Shown here: positions 30,266-42,431 of the stretch, one piece after another | Layout: each line of letters starts with the position of its first letter | How positions within the stretch are numbered: the first letter of the stretch is position 1 | Assembly (NCBI RefSeq): GCF_002890895.1 | Contig: NZ_POUL01000012.1 | Span: 62,001 to 126,000 of the forward strand | Reading direction: 5' to 3' | Source of the DNA: Stutzerimonas stutzeri | GTDB lineage: Bacteria; Pseudomonadota; Gammaproteobacteria; Pseudomonadales; Pseudomonadaceae | DNA: 64,000 nt | Position numbers and translations under genes: made by a program | Notes under the pieces: model-generated | Database searches by the model: none | Seen by the model: only the letters and a program-made list of their open reading frames with translations | Told to the model about the DNA's origin: nothing

Positions 30266-30727
30266 TCAGAGCCAGCGCCGTACGCGCCGACGGTATATTC
30301 GGTAATCGTCGCCGAACAACCGCAGCAGCAAATGCTCTTCATGAATGATCACGGTGCGCTGCATGCACACAATCAACAAAGGCAGCAGCAGCCAGGGCCA
30401 GACACTGTTCAGCAACAACCCGACACCGCAATAGACAAAGGTGTCAGCCAGATAGATCGGGTTGCGCGAGAAACGAAACGGCCCGCTCTGCAACAAACTG
30501 CTCGGCTTGCCATAGGGGTTGATGGTGGTGCGATAGCGAAACATTTCCAGCGCTGACCAGAGCATCAGTGCGATGCCGACGGCTACCACCACCCAGCCCG
30601 CATAGAACGTCAACTCGTATTCAGGCAGATCGAGAGGCACCGCTCTCGACAGCCCCCATGCACACCCCATGAAAGCCAGGTAGACCAAGGGCGGTGGCGG
30701 AATCAATCTGGCAGAGGCATGGCTCAT
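30266..30727 (-). CDS. ICMT/PEMT-family membrane methyltransferase-like protein
   Basis: 153 residues, four or so membrane segments. Motifs GPFRFSRNPIYLADT and IIHEEHLLLRLFGDDYRIYRRRVRRWL match the isoprenylcysteine carboxyl methyltransferase and phospholipid methyltransferase group (NPxY and E...F..Y). Its substrate is unknown. The ATG at 30727 is preferred over 30781 since the earlier part is polar and unusual. Confidence 0.82.
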   Translation of the reverse strand: MSHASARLIPPPPLVYLAFMGCAWGLSRAVPLDLPEYELTFYAGWVVVAVGIALMLWSALEMFRYRTTINPYGKPSSLLQSGPFRFSRNPIYLADTFVYCGVGLLLNSVWPWLLLPLLIVCMQRTVIIHEEHLLLRLFGDDYRIYRRRVRRWL

Positions 30728-30829
30728 GGCGCGTCCCGGTGTATTGGATAAACCTATCCTACAGAAGCCGGCAGTTAACACCGCCAGCTTTTAGTTGGAC
30801 TTCCCAAGAAACCTAAACAAGCGCGTAAG

Positions 30830-31468
30830 TTAATGCTGCCCTGGTAGCCAGCCATGCACCATGGCGTGTTTCATCAGGTCCGCCGGTCGATCGATATCCA
30901 GCTTGCGGCGAATGCTCAGTCGATGGGTTTCCACCGTCCGTACGCTGATCTGAAGTTCGCGCGCCATGGTTTTGTTGTTGTGCCCTTGTGCCAGCATCAA
31001 CAGCACTTCGCGCTCACGCGGGGTGAGTTCGCGCTCCTCGGCACTGCGACTGGCCAGCTTTTCAGCGATGCCCTCGCTGTAGTAGGTGCCCCCCGCAGCA
31101 ATCGCCTGAATCGCGACGATGATTTCCCGTGACGGCGCGTCTTTCAGCACATAGCCGCTGGCGCCAACCTTGACCGAGGTGTTCACGTATTCCTGATTGT
31201 CGTACATGCTCAGAATCAGCACCCGCACGTCCGGAAACTGCTGGCGCAGCGATTGGGTCAGCTCGAGACCGTTTACATCCTTTAGGCCAATGTCCATCAG
31301 CACCACATCGGCCGTGGCGCGACTCAGCAGCTCAATGGCCTCGGCGCCGCTGCCAGCCTCACCGACCACATCCAGTTCGGGCACGGCCATCAGCAAGGCG
31401 CGGATGCCGTCCCGAACCAGGGCATGGTCGTCGATCAGAGCCACCTTGATACAGGCTTGCGGGTTCAT
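30830..31468 (-). CDS. NarL/FixJ-type response regulator
   Basis: 212 residues: REC domain with phospho-acceptor Asp59 (VVLMDIGL), Asp13/14 pocket (LIDDHALVRDG), Lys109 (YVLKDA), and LuxR-type helix-turn-helix (LTPREREVLLMLAQGHNNKTMARELQISVRTVETH). Probable partner of the kinase 31 bases upstream; start is the ATG at 31468. Target genes unknown. Confidence 0.93.
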   Translation of the reverse strand: MNPQACIKVALIDDHALVRDGIRALLMAVPELDVVGEAGSGAEAIELLSRATADVVLMDIGLKDVNGLELTQSLRQQFPDVRVLILSMYDNQEYVNTSVKVGASGYVLKDAPSREIIVAIQAIAAGGTYYSEGIAEKLASRSAEERELTPREREVLLMLAQGHNNKTMARELQISVRTVETHRLSIRRKLDIDRPADLMKHAMVHGWLPGQH

Positions 31469-31499
31469 CGAGCGGGCCTCTTGTATTGAAATTCGATAT

Positions 31500-32852
31500 T
31501 CAGCCGGCCCGTGCCGGCAAGGTGACATCCAGTTCCGTGCCGCCGGACTCAGACAACAGGCTGAAACGTCCACCGAAGTGCTCCACCCGTTCGCGGATGT
31601 TACGCAAACCGATGCCGCCTCCCTTGATGCTGTCGAGATGGCGCGGGTTGAAGCCGACGCCATCGTCCCGCACCCGCAAGCGTACCGACGCATCATCGCC
31701 GTCCAGACTGATGTGCACTGACTGCGCGGCGGCGTGTCGCTCGATGTTGGCCAGCGCTTCCTGCAACACGCGGAACAGCGCAACAGCCACCGAATCGTCA
31801 GGATCGCTCTCACCGAGGCCGTTGCTGTATAGCATTTTCAGGCTGCTGCGCTGTTCGAACTCTGCCACAAGCTGGCCAACCGCTGCCGACAAGCCCAAGG
31901 TGTCGAGCAGCGACGGATGCAGATCATGGGAGATGCGCCGCACCTCGCCAATCGCCCCGGCCAGCCGCTCGGTGCCGCGATCCAGCGTTGCCTGCGCATT
32001 GGGATTTCCGCTGGCGAGTTCATGACTGGCCAGTTCGAACTGAAACTTGATCGACACCAGCAGCTGACTGATGCCGTCATGCAACTCTCGGGAAACGCGT
32101 GAACGTTCTTCTTCCTGCAAGCTGACGATGCGCTGGGTCAGCAACTGCAGCTTGCGGTCGGCCAGGCGCCGCTCGCTGACGTTGAGCGTCAGGCCGCTGG
32201 CGAAGACCAGCAACACCGCGACGAGCGCGACGCCGGCGATGGCCAGCATGGTGGTGTAGATACCGCTGGCGACCTCTCCGCGCACCTGCAGGATCGCCTG
32301 ATCCACATCCTCAAGATAAATGCCGGTCCCCAGCATCCAGCCCCAGCGCTCCAGCATCACCACATAGGCCAGCTTCGCGGCGAACTGTCCGGTCGAGGGT
32401 TTTTGCCAGGCGTAGCGTTGGAATCCCGTGCCCGTCTCGGCGCTCTGCATGAGCGCCTGGATCACCTTGAGACCGTTAGGGTCGGTCATATTCCAGAGAT
32501 CCTTGCCGACCAGCTCCTGCTGGCGCGGGTGCATCAAGTTGCGTCCGCTGCGGTCGTAGACGAAGAAATAGCCATCGCTGCCGAAACTGAAGCGTCCCAG
32601 CGCGGCCAGCACCTTCTGTTTGGTCTCTTCATCATCCAGCTTGCTGTCGTAGAGCGGCGCAATGGTGCTCAAGGCCATTTCGACGTAGTTCTTCAGCTCG
32701 GCCTGCTTGCTCGCCAGGATGCTGCTCTCGATCAGCTTCGCCTGCTGCTCGCCGAGACGCTGGTTCTGGAACAGCACCAGTGCGCAGACCACCGCCACGG
32801 CCAGGAGCAGTGGCAGGATGCTGAGCGCGGCGATTTTGTGCTTGAGCTGCAT
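31500..32852 (-). CDS. Cache-domain sensor histidine kinase, NarX/HisKA_3 type
   Basis: 450 residues. Membrane segments about 7-28 and 198-220 bracket a periplasmic single Cache domain (about 30-195: GSDGYFFVYDRSGRNLMHP, GKDLWNMTDPNG, GWMLGTGIYLEDVD). Then the HisKA_3 helix with phospho-His258 (SRVSRELHDGISQLL) and an HATPase (LGLSAAVGQL, RVRDDGVGFNP, GIGLRNIRERVEHFGG). The ATG at 32852 is used; the open frame to 33167 would extend into the glyA terminator. Ligand unknown; Cache domains of this type often bind small organic acids. Confidence 0.93.
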   Translation of the reverse strand: MQLKHKIAALSILPLLLAVAVVCALVLFQNQRLGEQQAKLIESSILASKQAELKNYVEMALSTIAPLYDSKLDDEETKQKVLAALGRFSFGSDGYFFVYDRSGRNLMHPRQQELVGKDLWNMTDPNGLKVIQALMQSAETGTGFQRYAWQKPSTGQFAAKLAYVVMLERWGWMLGTGIYLEDVDQAILQVRGEVASGIYTTMLAIAGVALVAVLLVFASGLTLNVSERRLADRKLQLLTQRIVSLQEEERSRVSRELHDGISQLLVSIKFQFELASHELASGNPNAQATLDRGTERLAGAIGEVRRISHDLHPSLLDTLGLSAAVGQLVAEFEQRSSLKMLYSNGLGESDPDDSVAVALFRVLQEALANIERHAAAQSVHISLDGDDASVRLRVRDDGVGFNPRHLDSIKGGGIGLRNIRERVEHFGGRFSLLSESGGTELDVTLPARAG

Positions 32853-32981
32853 CGACCCTCTCCGATGACCTGAACCTGGGCGAAACGTAGCGAAACTTAA
32901 CCCAGACGGTAGGCCAGGCACAGTACCAGATGGCACTTGGCCTTGACGCTCGGTAACTCGGCCCTTTCTCGCTGAAACGAA

Positions 32982-33005
32982 AAAGCCCGGCAAAGGCCGG
33001 GCTTT
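32982..33005 (-). terminator. Rho-independent terminator of the first glyA
   Basis: 10-base perfect arms (32982-32991, 32996-33005) with loop of four bases and a T-run on the minus strand, 20 bases after the glyA stop. Confidence 0.9.
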
Positions 33006-33024
33006 CGATACCGCATGAAGCGTC

Positions 33025-34278
<1,254 letters not shown>

Positions 34279-34416
34279 GGCAGTCCTCTGAGAATCAGCT
34301 GGCGGTAATAAAGAGGCGCGGATTCTACCCTATCCACCGAGGTGCGGGTATGAGCCGTGGTCATCTGCAACATGAGACAAGCTGCAAGCAAATCGAAGTT
34401 GCGGCTCGCCGCACCG

Positions 34417-37400
34417 CTACAACACGGGCCTTGGTTCGAGCTGACCACAGGCAGCCTGCAGCCGGCAGTTTGAAACCGATTCTTTCAACATCGCCGCTGA
34501 AACTGGCCGCCCCAGATAGAAACCCTGCACTTCGTCACAGCCATGGTCGCGAAGAAAATCCAGCTGGGCCTGATTTTCGACGCCCTCGGCAATCACCGAC
34601 AACCCGAGACTGTGCGCCATGGCAATGATCGCTCGGGCTATCTGCCCGTCCTGCTCGCCTTCGGGAAGGCCATCAACGAAGCTGCGGTCGATTTTCAGCA
34701 CATCGATGGGAAATTGCTTGAGGTAATTCAATGAAGAGTAACCCGTGCCGAAATCGTCAATGGCAATCGATGGACCGAGCTGCTTGAGCGCATCGAGCAT
34801 CCGCAGCGCGCCGCCGACATCCTGCATCAGTATGCTTTCGGTCAGCTCCAGCTCCAGTCGGCTCGGTTCAATTCCGCTGGCCGCGAGGATTCCGGCGATG
34901 CGCTGGCCCAGCTGCCCATCGGCAAACTGGCGGGCCGAAAGGTTCACCGACACCTTTGGCACCACCACGCCCTGCCGCTCCCAGCTGCCGATCTGCCGAC
35001 AGGCTTCGTCGATGACCCAGTCACCTACCTCGACAATCAGCCCCAGCTCTTCCAGCGCAGGGATGAACTCACCGGGCGGCACCAGCCCTCGGGATGGGTG
35101 CTGCCAGCGCAGCAACGCTTCGACGCCAGTCAGCGTGTGGCCGTCGGCAAGGTACTGTGGCTGGTAGTGCAGCACGAACTGTTGCTGTTCGAGGGCGTGG
35201 CGCAGATCGCTTTCCAGCTCCAGACGTTCCAGTGCGCTGGCATTCATCTCGGCCTGGTAAAACTGGAAGTTGTTTTTGCCTCGTTCTTTGGCGTGGTACA
35301 TCGCGGTATCGGCATTCTTCATCAGCTGACTGATGTCGTTGCCGTCCTGTGGGCTCAGGGCGATGCCAATACTCGCAGTGACAAAGAACTCGCGGCCAGA
35401 GAGCACGAAGGGGTCGGCAAGACTGGCCAGGATTCGTTCAGCCACGTGAATGGCCCTGCTCAGTGCTTCATCGCGATCTCCGCCAGGGTGCAGCAGAAAA
35501 GTGAACTCATCGCCGCCCATGCGCGCCACGGTATCGTCTTCATCCACACAAGAGGCCAGACGGACCGCGACATCCTTGAGCATGCGGTCACCGGCGGCAT
35601 GGCCGAGCGAGTCGTTGATCGGCTTGAAGCGATCCAGATCGAGAAACATCAGCACGACCCAGCCACGGCGACGGGCGGCCAATTGAAGGCTGCTGTGCAA
35701 ACGGTCCTGAAACAGGGTGCGATTGGGCAACTGAGTCAGCCCGTCGTAATAGGCAAGGCGGTGGATCCGCTTTTCGCTGGCTTTACGCTCACTCATGTCG
35801 CTGAAAAAACAGACATAGCTGACCAGCTCATTCTCATCATCGCGAACGGCGGTAATGCCAATCCAGCACGGGTAAGTCTCGCCACCCTTGCGCTTGAGCC
35901 AGAACTCCCCTTCCCAGCTACCGGTCTGGAGGACCTGGCTGTGCACGTAATCCATCTGGTTGGCCTGCTGCCTATCGGCGCTGAGCACCATTGGCAGCTC
36001 GCCTTTTACCTCGTCGCCGCTGAAGCCGGTGATCCGGACGAACGCCGCATTGACCTGAGCGATCTTGCCCGCGGGGTCGGTGACGACGATGGCCGCGGTG
36101 GAATGGTCGAATACGGTTGCGGCGCGGCGCAATGCCGTATCGGCCTGACGCTGTTCGCTGACATCCCGGCCGATGCACAGGGTCCCATCGAACCGGTTGC
36201 TCTCGTCGGAAATCAGCATGATCCGCAGTTCGATTGCAACGGGCCGGCCATCAGCCGCGAGGCAATCGAAATACAGCGTTTGCGTCTGTAAATCCTGCCC
36301 CAGCTTGGCCAGTTCAGCCGGGCTGGCCGACGCATCGCGCACCCGCCGCATCAGATCATAGAAGCGCGCCGCCTGACGCGGCTTGGTCACTACCCGCGCC
36401 AGCCCATGACGTGCCGCCCACTCCGGGCTGTAGCCAAGCACGGTCTGGATTGAAGGGCTGATGTAATCAATGCGCAGCGAACTGTCGGTGGTGAAGATCA
36501 CATCGCGCAGGCTGCCAGCGAGCATCCGGTAGCGGCGCTCGCTGTCACGCAGCGAGTGGCTGTGGTCCATGTTCGCGGTAACGTCTCGTGCCACGCCGAT
36601 CAAGCGTCGCACCCGCCCCTGGTCATCACGGGTCAGGACCTGTTCCGTCACATTGAACCAATGCCATTTGCCGTCACGGTGGCGCCAGCGCAACAACGAC
36701 TCCTGAGCCACGCCGTCAATCATCGAACCGCGCAGGGCCAGCAGCCTCCAGATATATTCTTGATCGTCTGGGTGGCTGATGCGCTGCCAGAACAGATCGC
36801 TGTCCTCGCCGCGTTCCTCTTCGCTGTAGCCCAGTCGCGCGGCCAGATTGCTGTTGCTGAAGAGCAACTTGCCGGCCTCCAGATCCTGCACGTAAAGCGT
36901 GTCGGGTACCGCGCGCAGCACCTCTGACCAGAAGCGCTCACGCTCAACCAGCGCGGCCTGCGCCGCCCGCTCACGGGTGATATCACGCATGACCCAGACA
37001 AAGCCGGACGGCTCCACCTCACCCGCCAGCCGCAAAGCCCGACGCGTGATCGAAAAGAGATGGCTTTCGCCCTCTTGGAGCAGTCGCACCGCCTCAAGGC
37101 ACAGGTCAACGGTCGAATTGGCCGCATCGAACGCCAGGGGATCCAGAGTCGGCAGCAGCTCCTGCAAACGATAACGCGGCGCCTCTCGGCTATTCAGGCC
37201 GAACATTGCCTTGGCCTGGCTGTTGAGAAATTGCAGGCGACCACTGAAGTCGCTGATCAGGATCCGCTCTTCAATCGCTCCGAGAGCCGTCGCCGAATAA
37301 CGCAACAGCTGCCAGTGGACGCGCAGGCGTCGTGGCACCAGAAGTCGCGCACACGCGGTGGCGATTCCCCGTGCAAGCCTTTCAAGGCGGGCTGACGCTG

Positions 37401-37551
37401 ATGGAAGTCGATCGACCAAACGTTGAGAGTCCCAAGTGGCATGGCAATGAGCGCTGGGCCGAACCAGCGCCTGAACGGGGCCAAGAATGCCTTGAGAGCC
37501 ATCAAAGCGCCAGCATCGGATCGACGTCCCGGTTTGCCCTGCCAGGTGCAT
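34417..37551 (-). CDS. PAS-GGDEF-EAL protein (MorA-locus position)
   Basis: Four PAS domains are visible (near ISDFSGRLQFLNSQAKAMFG, VQDLEAGKLLFSNSNLAARLGY, TTDSSLRIDYISPSIQTVLGY, VTDPAGKIAQVNAAFVRITGF), then GGDEF (residues 679-683, ARMGGDEFTF, intact) and EAL (811-813, GVEALLRW, with DDFGTGYSSL and KIDRSFV, intact). The inhibitory RxxD site before GGDEF is missing (the place reads DEDD). So it may both make and break c-di-GMP. 1,044 residues from the ATG at 37551, but this start lacks a clear ribosome binding site and the first 80-90 residues look wrong (see finding). No membrane helix in this frame. Divergent from ettA; glyA and ettA neighbours recall P. aeruginosa morA. Confidence 0.8.
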   Translation of the reverse strand: MHLAGQTGTSIRCWRFDGSQGILGPVQALVRPSAHCHATWDSQRLVDRLPSASARLERLARGIATACARLLVPRRLRVHWQLLRYSATALGAIEERILISDFSGRLQFLNSQAKAMFGLNSREAPRYRLQELLPTLDPLAFDAANSTVDLCLEAVRLLQEGESHLFSITRRALRLAGEVEPSGFVWVMRDITRERAAQAALVERERFWSEVLRAVPDTLYVQDLEAGKLLFSNSNLAARLGYSEEERGEDSDLFWQRISHPDDQEYIWRLLALRGSMIDGVAQESLLRWRHRDGKWHWFNVTEQVLTRDDQGRVRRLIGVARDVTANMDHSHSLRDSERRYRMLAGSLRDVIFTTDSSLRIDYISPSIQTVLGYSPEWAARHGLARVVTKPRQAARFYDLMRRVRDASASPAELAKLGQDLQTQTLYFDCLAADGRPVAIELRIMLISDESNRFDGTLCIGRDVSEQRQADTALRRAATVFDHSTAAIVVTDPAGKIAQVNAAFVRITGFSGDEVKGELPMVLSADRQQANQMDYVHSQVLQTGSWEGEFWLKRKGGETYPCWIGITAVRDDENELVSYVCFFSDMSERKASEKRIHRLAYYDGLTQLPNRTLFQDRLHSSLQLAARRRGWVVLMFLDLDRFKPINDSLGHAAGDRMLKDVAVRLASCVDEDDTVARMGGDEFTFLLHPGGDRDEALSRAIHVAERILASLADPFVLSGREFFVTASIGIALSPQDGNDISQLMKNADTAMYHAKERGKNNFQFYQAEMNASALERLELESDLRHALEQQQFVLHYQPQYLADGHTLTGVEALLRWQHPSRGLVPPGEFIPALEELGLIVEVGDWVIDEACRQIGSWERQGVVVPKVSVNLSARQFADGQLGQRIAGILAASGIEPSRLELELTESILMQDVGGALRMLDALKQLGPSIAIDDFGTGYSSLNYLKQFPIDVLKIDRSFVDGLPEGEQDGQIARAIIAMAHSLGLSVIAEGVENQAQLDFLRDHGCDEVQGFYLGRPVSAAMLKESVSNCRLQAACGQLEPRPVL

Positions 37552-37636
37552 TACGGTAGCTTTGCCAGTTCGGTTCGACCCGTCCACGGCGGCGGGATTC
37601 GCCTCACTTTTTCCTTCGTCACGGGCACTCGTCTCC

Positions 37637-39304
<1,668 letters not shown>

Positions 39305-39313
39305 CAAACCATA

Positions 39314-39336
39314 GCGGAGCCGAAAGGCTCCGTTTT
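39314..39336 (+). terminator. Rho-independent terminator of ettA
   Basis: CGGAGCC / GGCTCCG stem with GAAA loop and a T-run, nine bases after the ettA stop. Confidence 0.9.
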
Positions 39337-39458
39337 TGTGTGGCGAAGCGCCTCTGGTGGCAACTGGCCCAATACCGGATAATCGCGCTTTTTCGGCGCC
39401 GGGCACGACACTTTTGTGTCAGAGTCAGCAGCAATCACAATGGAAGGTCAAGGTCACC

Positions 39459-41450
39459 ATGGCAGCACTGGGATTACGCGGCAAATCACTGCTGGCGTTG
39501 CTATTGACCTTCCTGCTGGCAATCGGCGTGGCTGTACTGGTCGGCCGTGAAGCGTTGCAAGGCGTGCAGAACCGTTTTGGCGAAGCCTATGCGCGCAATG
39601 TAGTTCAGCTCAACCGTGAACGATTGTTTGCACCGGTCACGCGAGAACTAGCGCTGGCGCAGCGGCTGGCGGAATCGCAGATCACTCGCGCCTGGCTGCT
39701 CGATGAGAGCGATCCGGCCAAGCGTGAGCTGTTCTTCCGCGAAGCGGCCGGTTATCAGCGCGCGCTGAGTGACCATTCCTACTTTGCGGCGTCCGCAGCG
39801 AGCAACCGTTACTACTCCAACGGCGACCAGCAACCTCCCAGCGAGGCGCCCCGCTATGAGATGAAGCCCGACGCGCCAGAAGACGAGTGGTTCTACGTCA
39901 CCCTGCGTTCGGACGCGCCCTACCATCTCAACGTCGACCGCTCGGCCGTGACTGGCGACCTGAAAATCTGGTTCAACATCCTGGTCCGGGATGGCAGCCG
40001 CCCGCTCGGCATCGTCGGCTCCGGGATCAGCCTGAACGCGTTCGTCACCCAGTTCATCGAAGAAGACAAGACGGGCGTCGAGTCGATGGTGCTGGATAGC
40101 TTCGGCTCGATCCTGGTCCACCCCAACCAAAACCTGGTGACGCTGAACGCCGACACCTCGCAAGGTCGTTCGCTGTCCACCAGCCTGCTCGGCCTGCTCG
40201 ACGATATCGACCAGGCAAAGGCACTGCGACAAGCGATGCGCTACAGCCGCGAACACCCTGGCGAGACGGCCACATTGGAGGCAAGCCTCGATGGTGAGCC
40301 CCGCCTGCTGGCGCTGACCTGGATTCCCGAACTGCAGTGGTTCGTCGCCAGCGCCGTGGATCTACGAACCGCGCAAGTCATCGAGCTGAGACCCCTGCTG
40401 CCCGCTCTCGGTGCTGTGTTGTTGCTACTGCTATTGCTGATCGCGGCCGGTGCCTGGCTGGTCGACCGTCGCGTACTTAGCCCGTTGCGGCAACTGCGCA
40501 AGAGCGCTCAGGCCATCGCTGCCGGACACTACAACGCGCCGCTACCGACCGATCGGGACGACGAGATCGGCGAGCTCAGCGCAGCCTTCCGCAGCATGGC
40601 GCTTAAAATCCGTAGCCATACCAGCGAACTGGAAAGCCGCGTCGACGAACGCACGCGTGAACTGCAGCAGGCCAACCGGGACATGGCCGCCGCACACAAG
40701 AAAATAGAGGACTCGATCGATTACGCCAGCCTTATCCAGCACGCCATCCTGCCCAAGCGCCAACTGGTGGCCGACCTCGATGAGCGCCACGCGGTGCTCT
40801 GGCATCCTCGCGACGTGGTGGGTGGCGACTTCTATGTCTATCGCGCCACCGAACAAGGCTGTCTGCTCGGCGTGGTCGACTGCGCCGGCCACGGGGTGCC
40901 CGGCGCCCTGATGACCATGCTCGCCCACGCTGCCATCGAACAGGCCATCGCCGATGCGGGCCTGCACGACCCGGCGGCTATTCTTGCGCGCACTGACGGC
41001 ATCGTGCGCAGGATGCTGCGCGACGACACGACCCAACAGGCACTCGCCACCAACATGGACGTCGGCCTCGCCTACGTCGATTTCGAACGCCGCCTGGTGG
41101 TCTACGCTGGCGCCAAGGTTGCGCTCTACTACAGTGATGGCGAAAGCCTCGAGGAGCTGCCGGCCGGACGCCGCGCCATTGGCGACCGACGCGTTGGCGA
41201 GTACGGGAATGCCGAAGTCGGGCTGAAGCCAGGCCGCACATTCTATCTGGCCACCGATGGCTTCCTTGATCAGGCAGGTGGCGAGCTCGGTTATGGTTTC
41301 GGCAATAGCCGCTTCGCCGATATGATTCTGCGTCATGCCCGCCTGCCCATGAACGAACAGGGGGCGGCGTTCAAAGCCACCCTGGACGAATACCAGGGCG
41401 ATTACCCCCAGCGTGACGACATCACGATGTTGTGTTTCCGTTTCGATTGA
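39459..41450 (+). CDS. siaA: SiaA, membrane PP2C-like phosphatase
   Basis: 663 residues, the length of P. aeruginosa SiaA. Membrane helices about 10-31 and 310-332 enclose a periplasmic Cache domain; then HAMP (VDRRVLSPLRQLRKSAQAIAAG), a coiled coil, and a PP2C/SpoIIE phosphatase domain with metal motifs (VVGGDFYVY, GVVDCAGHGVPGALMTML, LATDGFLDQ, RDDITMLCF). SiaA dephosphorylates SiaC, which then activates SiaD. Start ATG 39459 follows GGAAGG. First gene of siaABCD. Confidence 0.95.
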   Translation: MAALGLRGKSLLALLLTFLLAIGVAVLVGREALQGVQNRFGEAYARNVVQLNRERLFAPVTRELALAQRLAESQITRAWLLDESDPAKRELFFREAAGYQRALSDHSYFAASAASNRYYSNGDQQPPSEAPRYEMKPDAPEDEWFYVTLRSDAPYHLNVDRSAVTGDLKIWFNILVRDGSRPLGIVGSGISLNAFVTQFIEEDKTGVESMVLDSFGSILVHPNQNLVTLNADTSQGRSLSTSLLGLLDDIDQAKALRQAMRYSREHPGETATLEASLDGEPRLLALTWIPELQWFVASAVDLRTAQVIELRPLLPALGAVLLLLLLLIAAGAWLVDRRVLSPLRQLRKSAQAIAAGHYNAPLPTDRDDEIGELSAAFRSMALKIRSHTSELESRVDERTRELQQANRDMAAAHKKIEDSIDYASLIQHAILPKRQLVADLDERHAVLWHPRDVVGGDFYVYRATEQGCLLGVVDCAGHGVPGALMTMLAHAAIEQAIADAGLHDPAAILARTDGIVRRMLRDDTTQQALATNMDVGLAYVDFERRLVVYAGAKVALYYSDGESLEELPAGRRAIGDRRVGEYGNAEVGLKPGRTFYLATDGFLDQAGGELGYGFGNSRFADMILRHARLPMNEQGAAFKATLDEYQGDYPQRDDITMLCFRFD

Positions 41451-41478
41451 GCGCCATTCACCGGAGTCGAGTTGCCCC

Positions 41479-42024
41479 ATGGAAACCCTTGACCTGTTCG
41501 CCATGCGCGAAAGCTACAACCGACAGCAGATCATGCTGTGCTTCAACGGCCCGATTTCGCGCAGCCTGATCGAGGAAATCGGCAACGCGCTGCGTAACTA
41601 CCTCGCGGCTGATCATGCCAACCCGTCGTCGGCGATGGATGTGTTTGCCGTGTACATCGAGATGACCCAGAACATTCGCCATTACGCCAAGGTGCGTAAC
41701 TGGGCGGATCAGGAGGCCGGCGCGACAGTCGTGGTCGCCCGCAACGATGCCGACGGGCGCTATGTGGTATCCGCCGGCAACCTGATCGAGACCGCGGACG
41801 GCGAAGCGCTGATCGCCAGCATCGAAGAGCTGGCCCGCCTGGACAAGACGCAGCTCAAGGCTCGTTACAAAGAACAATTGCGCAAGCCACGCGAAGACAA
41901 CAGTGTCAGCGGCGCAGGACTCGGCCTGATCGACATCGCCCGCAAATCCAGCGAACCGCTGAAAGCCTCGCTGCAAACCGTCGCCAACGGCCGCTCGTTC
42001 ATCAGCCTGAGCGCGGTCATCTGA
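41479..42024 (+). CDS. siaB: SiaB, kinase of SiaC
   Basis: 181 residues, DUF6272 type. HATPase-like elements: AVYIEMTQNIRHYA (N-box) and SGAGLGLIDIARKS (G-box). Phosphorylates SiaC, opposing SiaA; that is family knowledge. Starts 28 bases after siaA. Confidence 0.92.
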   Translation: METLDLFAMRESYNRQQIMLCFNGPISRSLIEEIGNALRNYLAADHANPSSAMDVFAVYIEMTQNIRHYAKVRNWADQEAGATVVVARNDADGRYVVSAGNLIETADGEALIASIEELARLDKTQLKARYKEQLRKPREDNSVSGAGLGLIDIARKSSEPLKASLQTVANGRSFISLSAVI

Positions 42025-42044
42025 CTTACAAGAGCCAACTGCAC

Positions 42045-42422
42045 ATGAATGATTTCTCCATTGCCGGCAGCCAGTCATCGCCCGCCATTCAGTCCGACTG
42101 GGAAAACGGCGTGCTCGCCATGCAAGGCGACTCCTACCCGGAAAACTCCTATGAGCTTTTCCATCAGGTCATCGAGTGGATCGAACGTTACCTGGCCGAA
42201 GCCGGCCGCCCGCTGCGCCTGGAACTGCACCTGCTCTACCTGAACACCAGCAGCATCAAAGCCGTGATGGACATCTTCGACCTGCTCGAAGCGGCCCATC
42301 AGGATGGCAAAGGAGTGGCCGTCAACTGGCACTACGACCGGCGCAACGAACGTGTGGTAGAGCTGGCCGAAGAGTTCAAGGAAGACTGCACCTTTCCATT
42401 CATGATCCTCAGCCACGATTAG
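42045..42422 (+). CDS. siaC: SiaC, phospho-switch activator of SiaD
   Basis: 125 residues, DUF1987 type. The regulatory threonine is Thr68 in LLYLNTSSIKAVMDIFDLL, the same number as in P. aeruginosa SiaC. Unphosphorylated SiaC binds and activates the diguanylate cyclase SiaD. 20 bases after siaB. Confidence 0.93.
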   Translation: MNDFSIAGSQSSPAIQSDWENGVLAMQGDSYPENSYELFHQVIEWIERYLAEAGRPLRLELHLLYLNTSSIKAVMDIFDLLEAAHQDGKGVAVNWHYDRRNERVVELAEEFKEDCTFPFMILSHD

Positions 42423-42431
42423 AAGGTCCTT

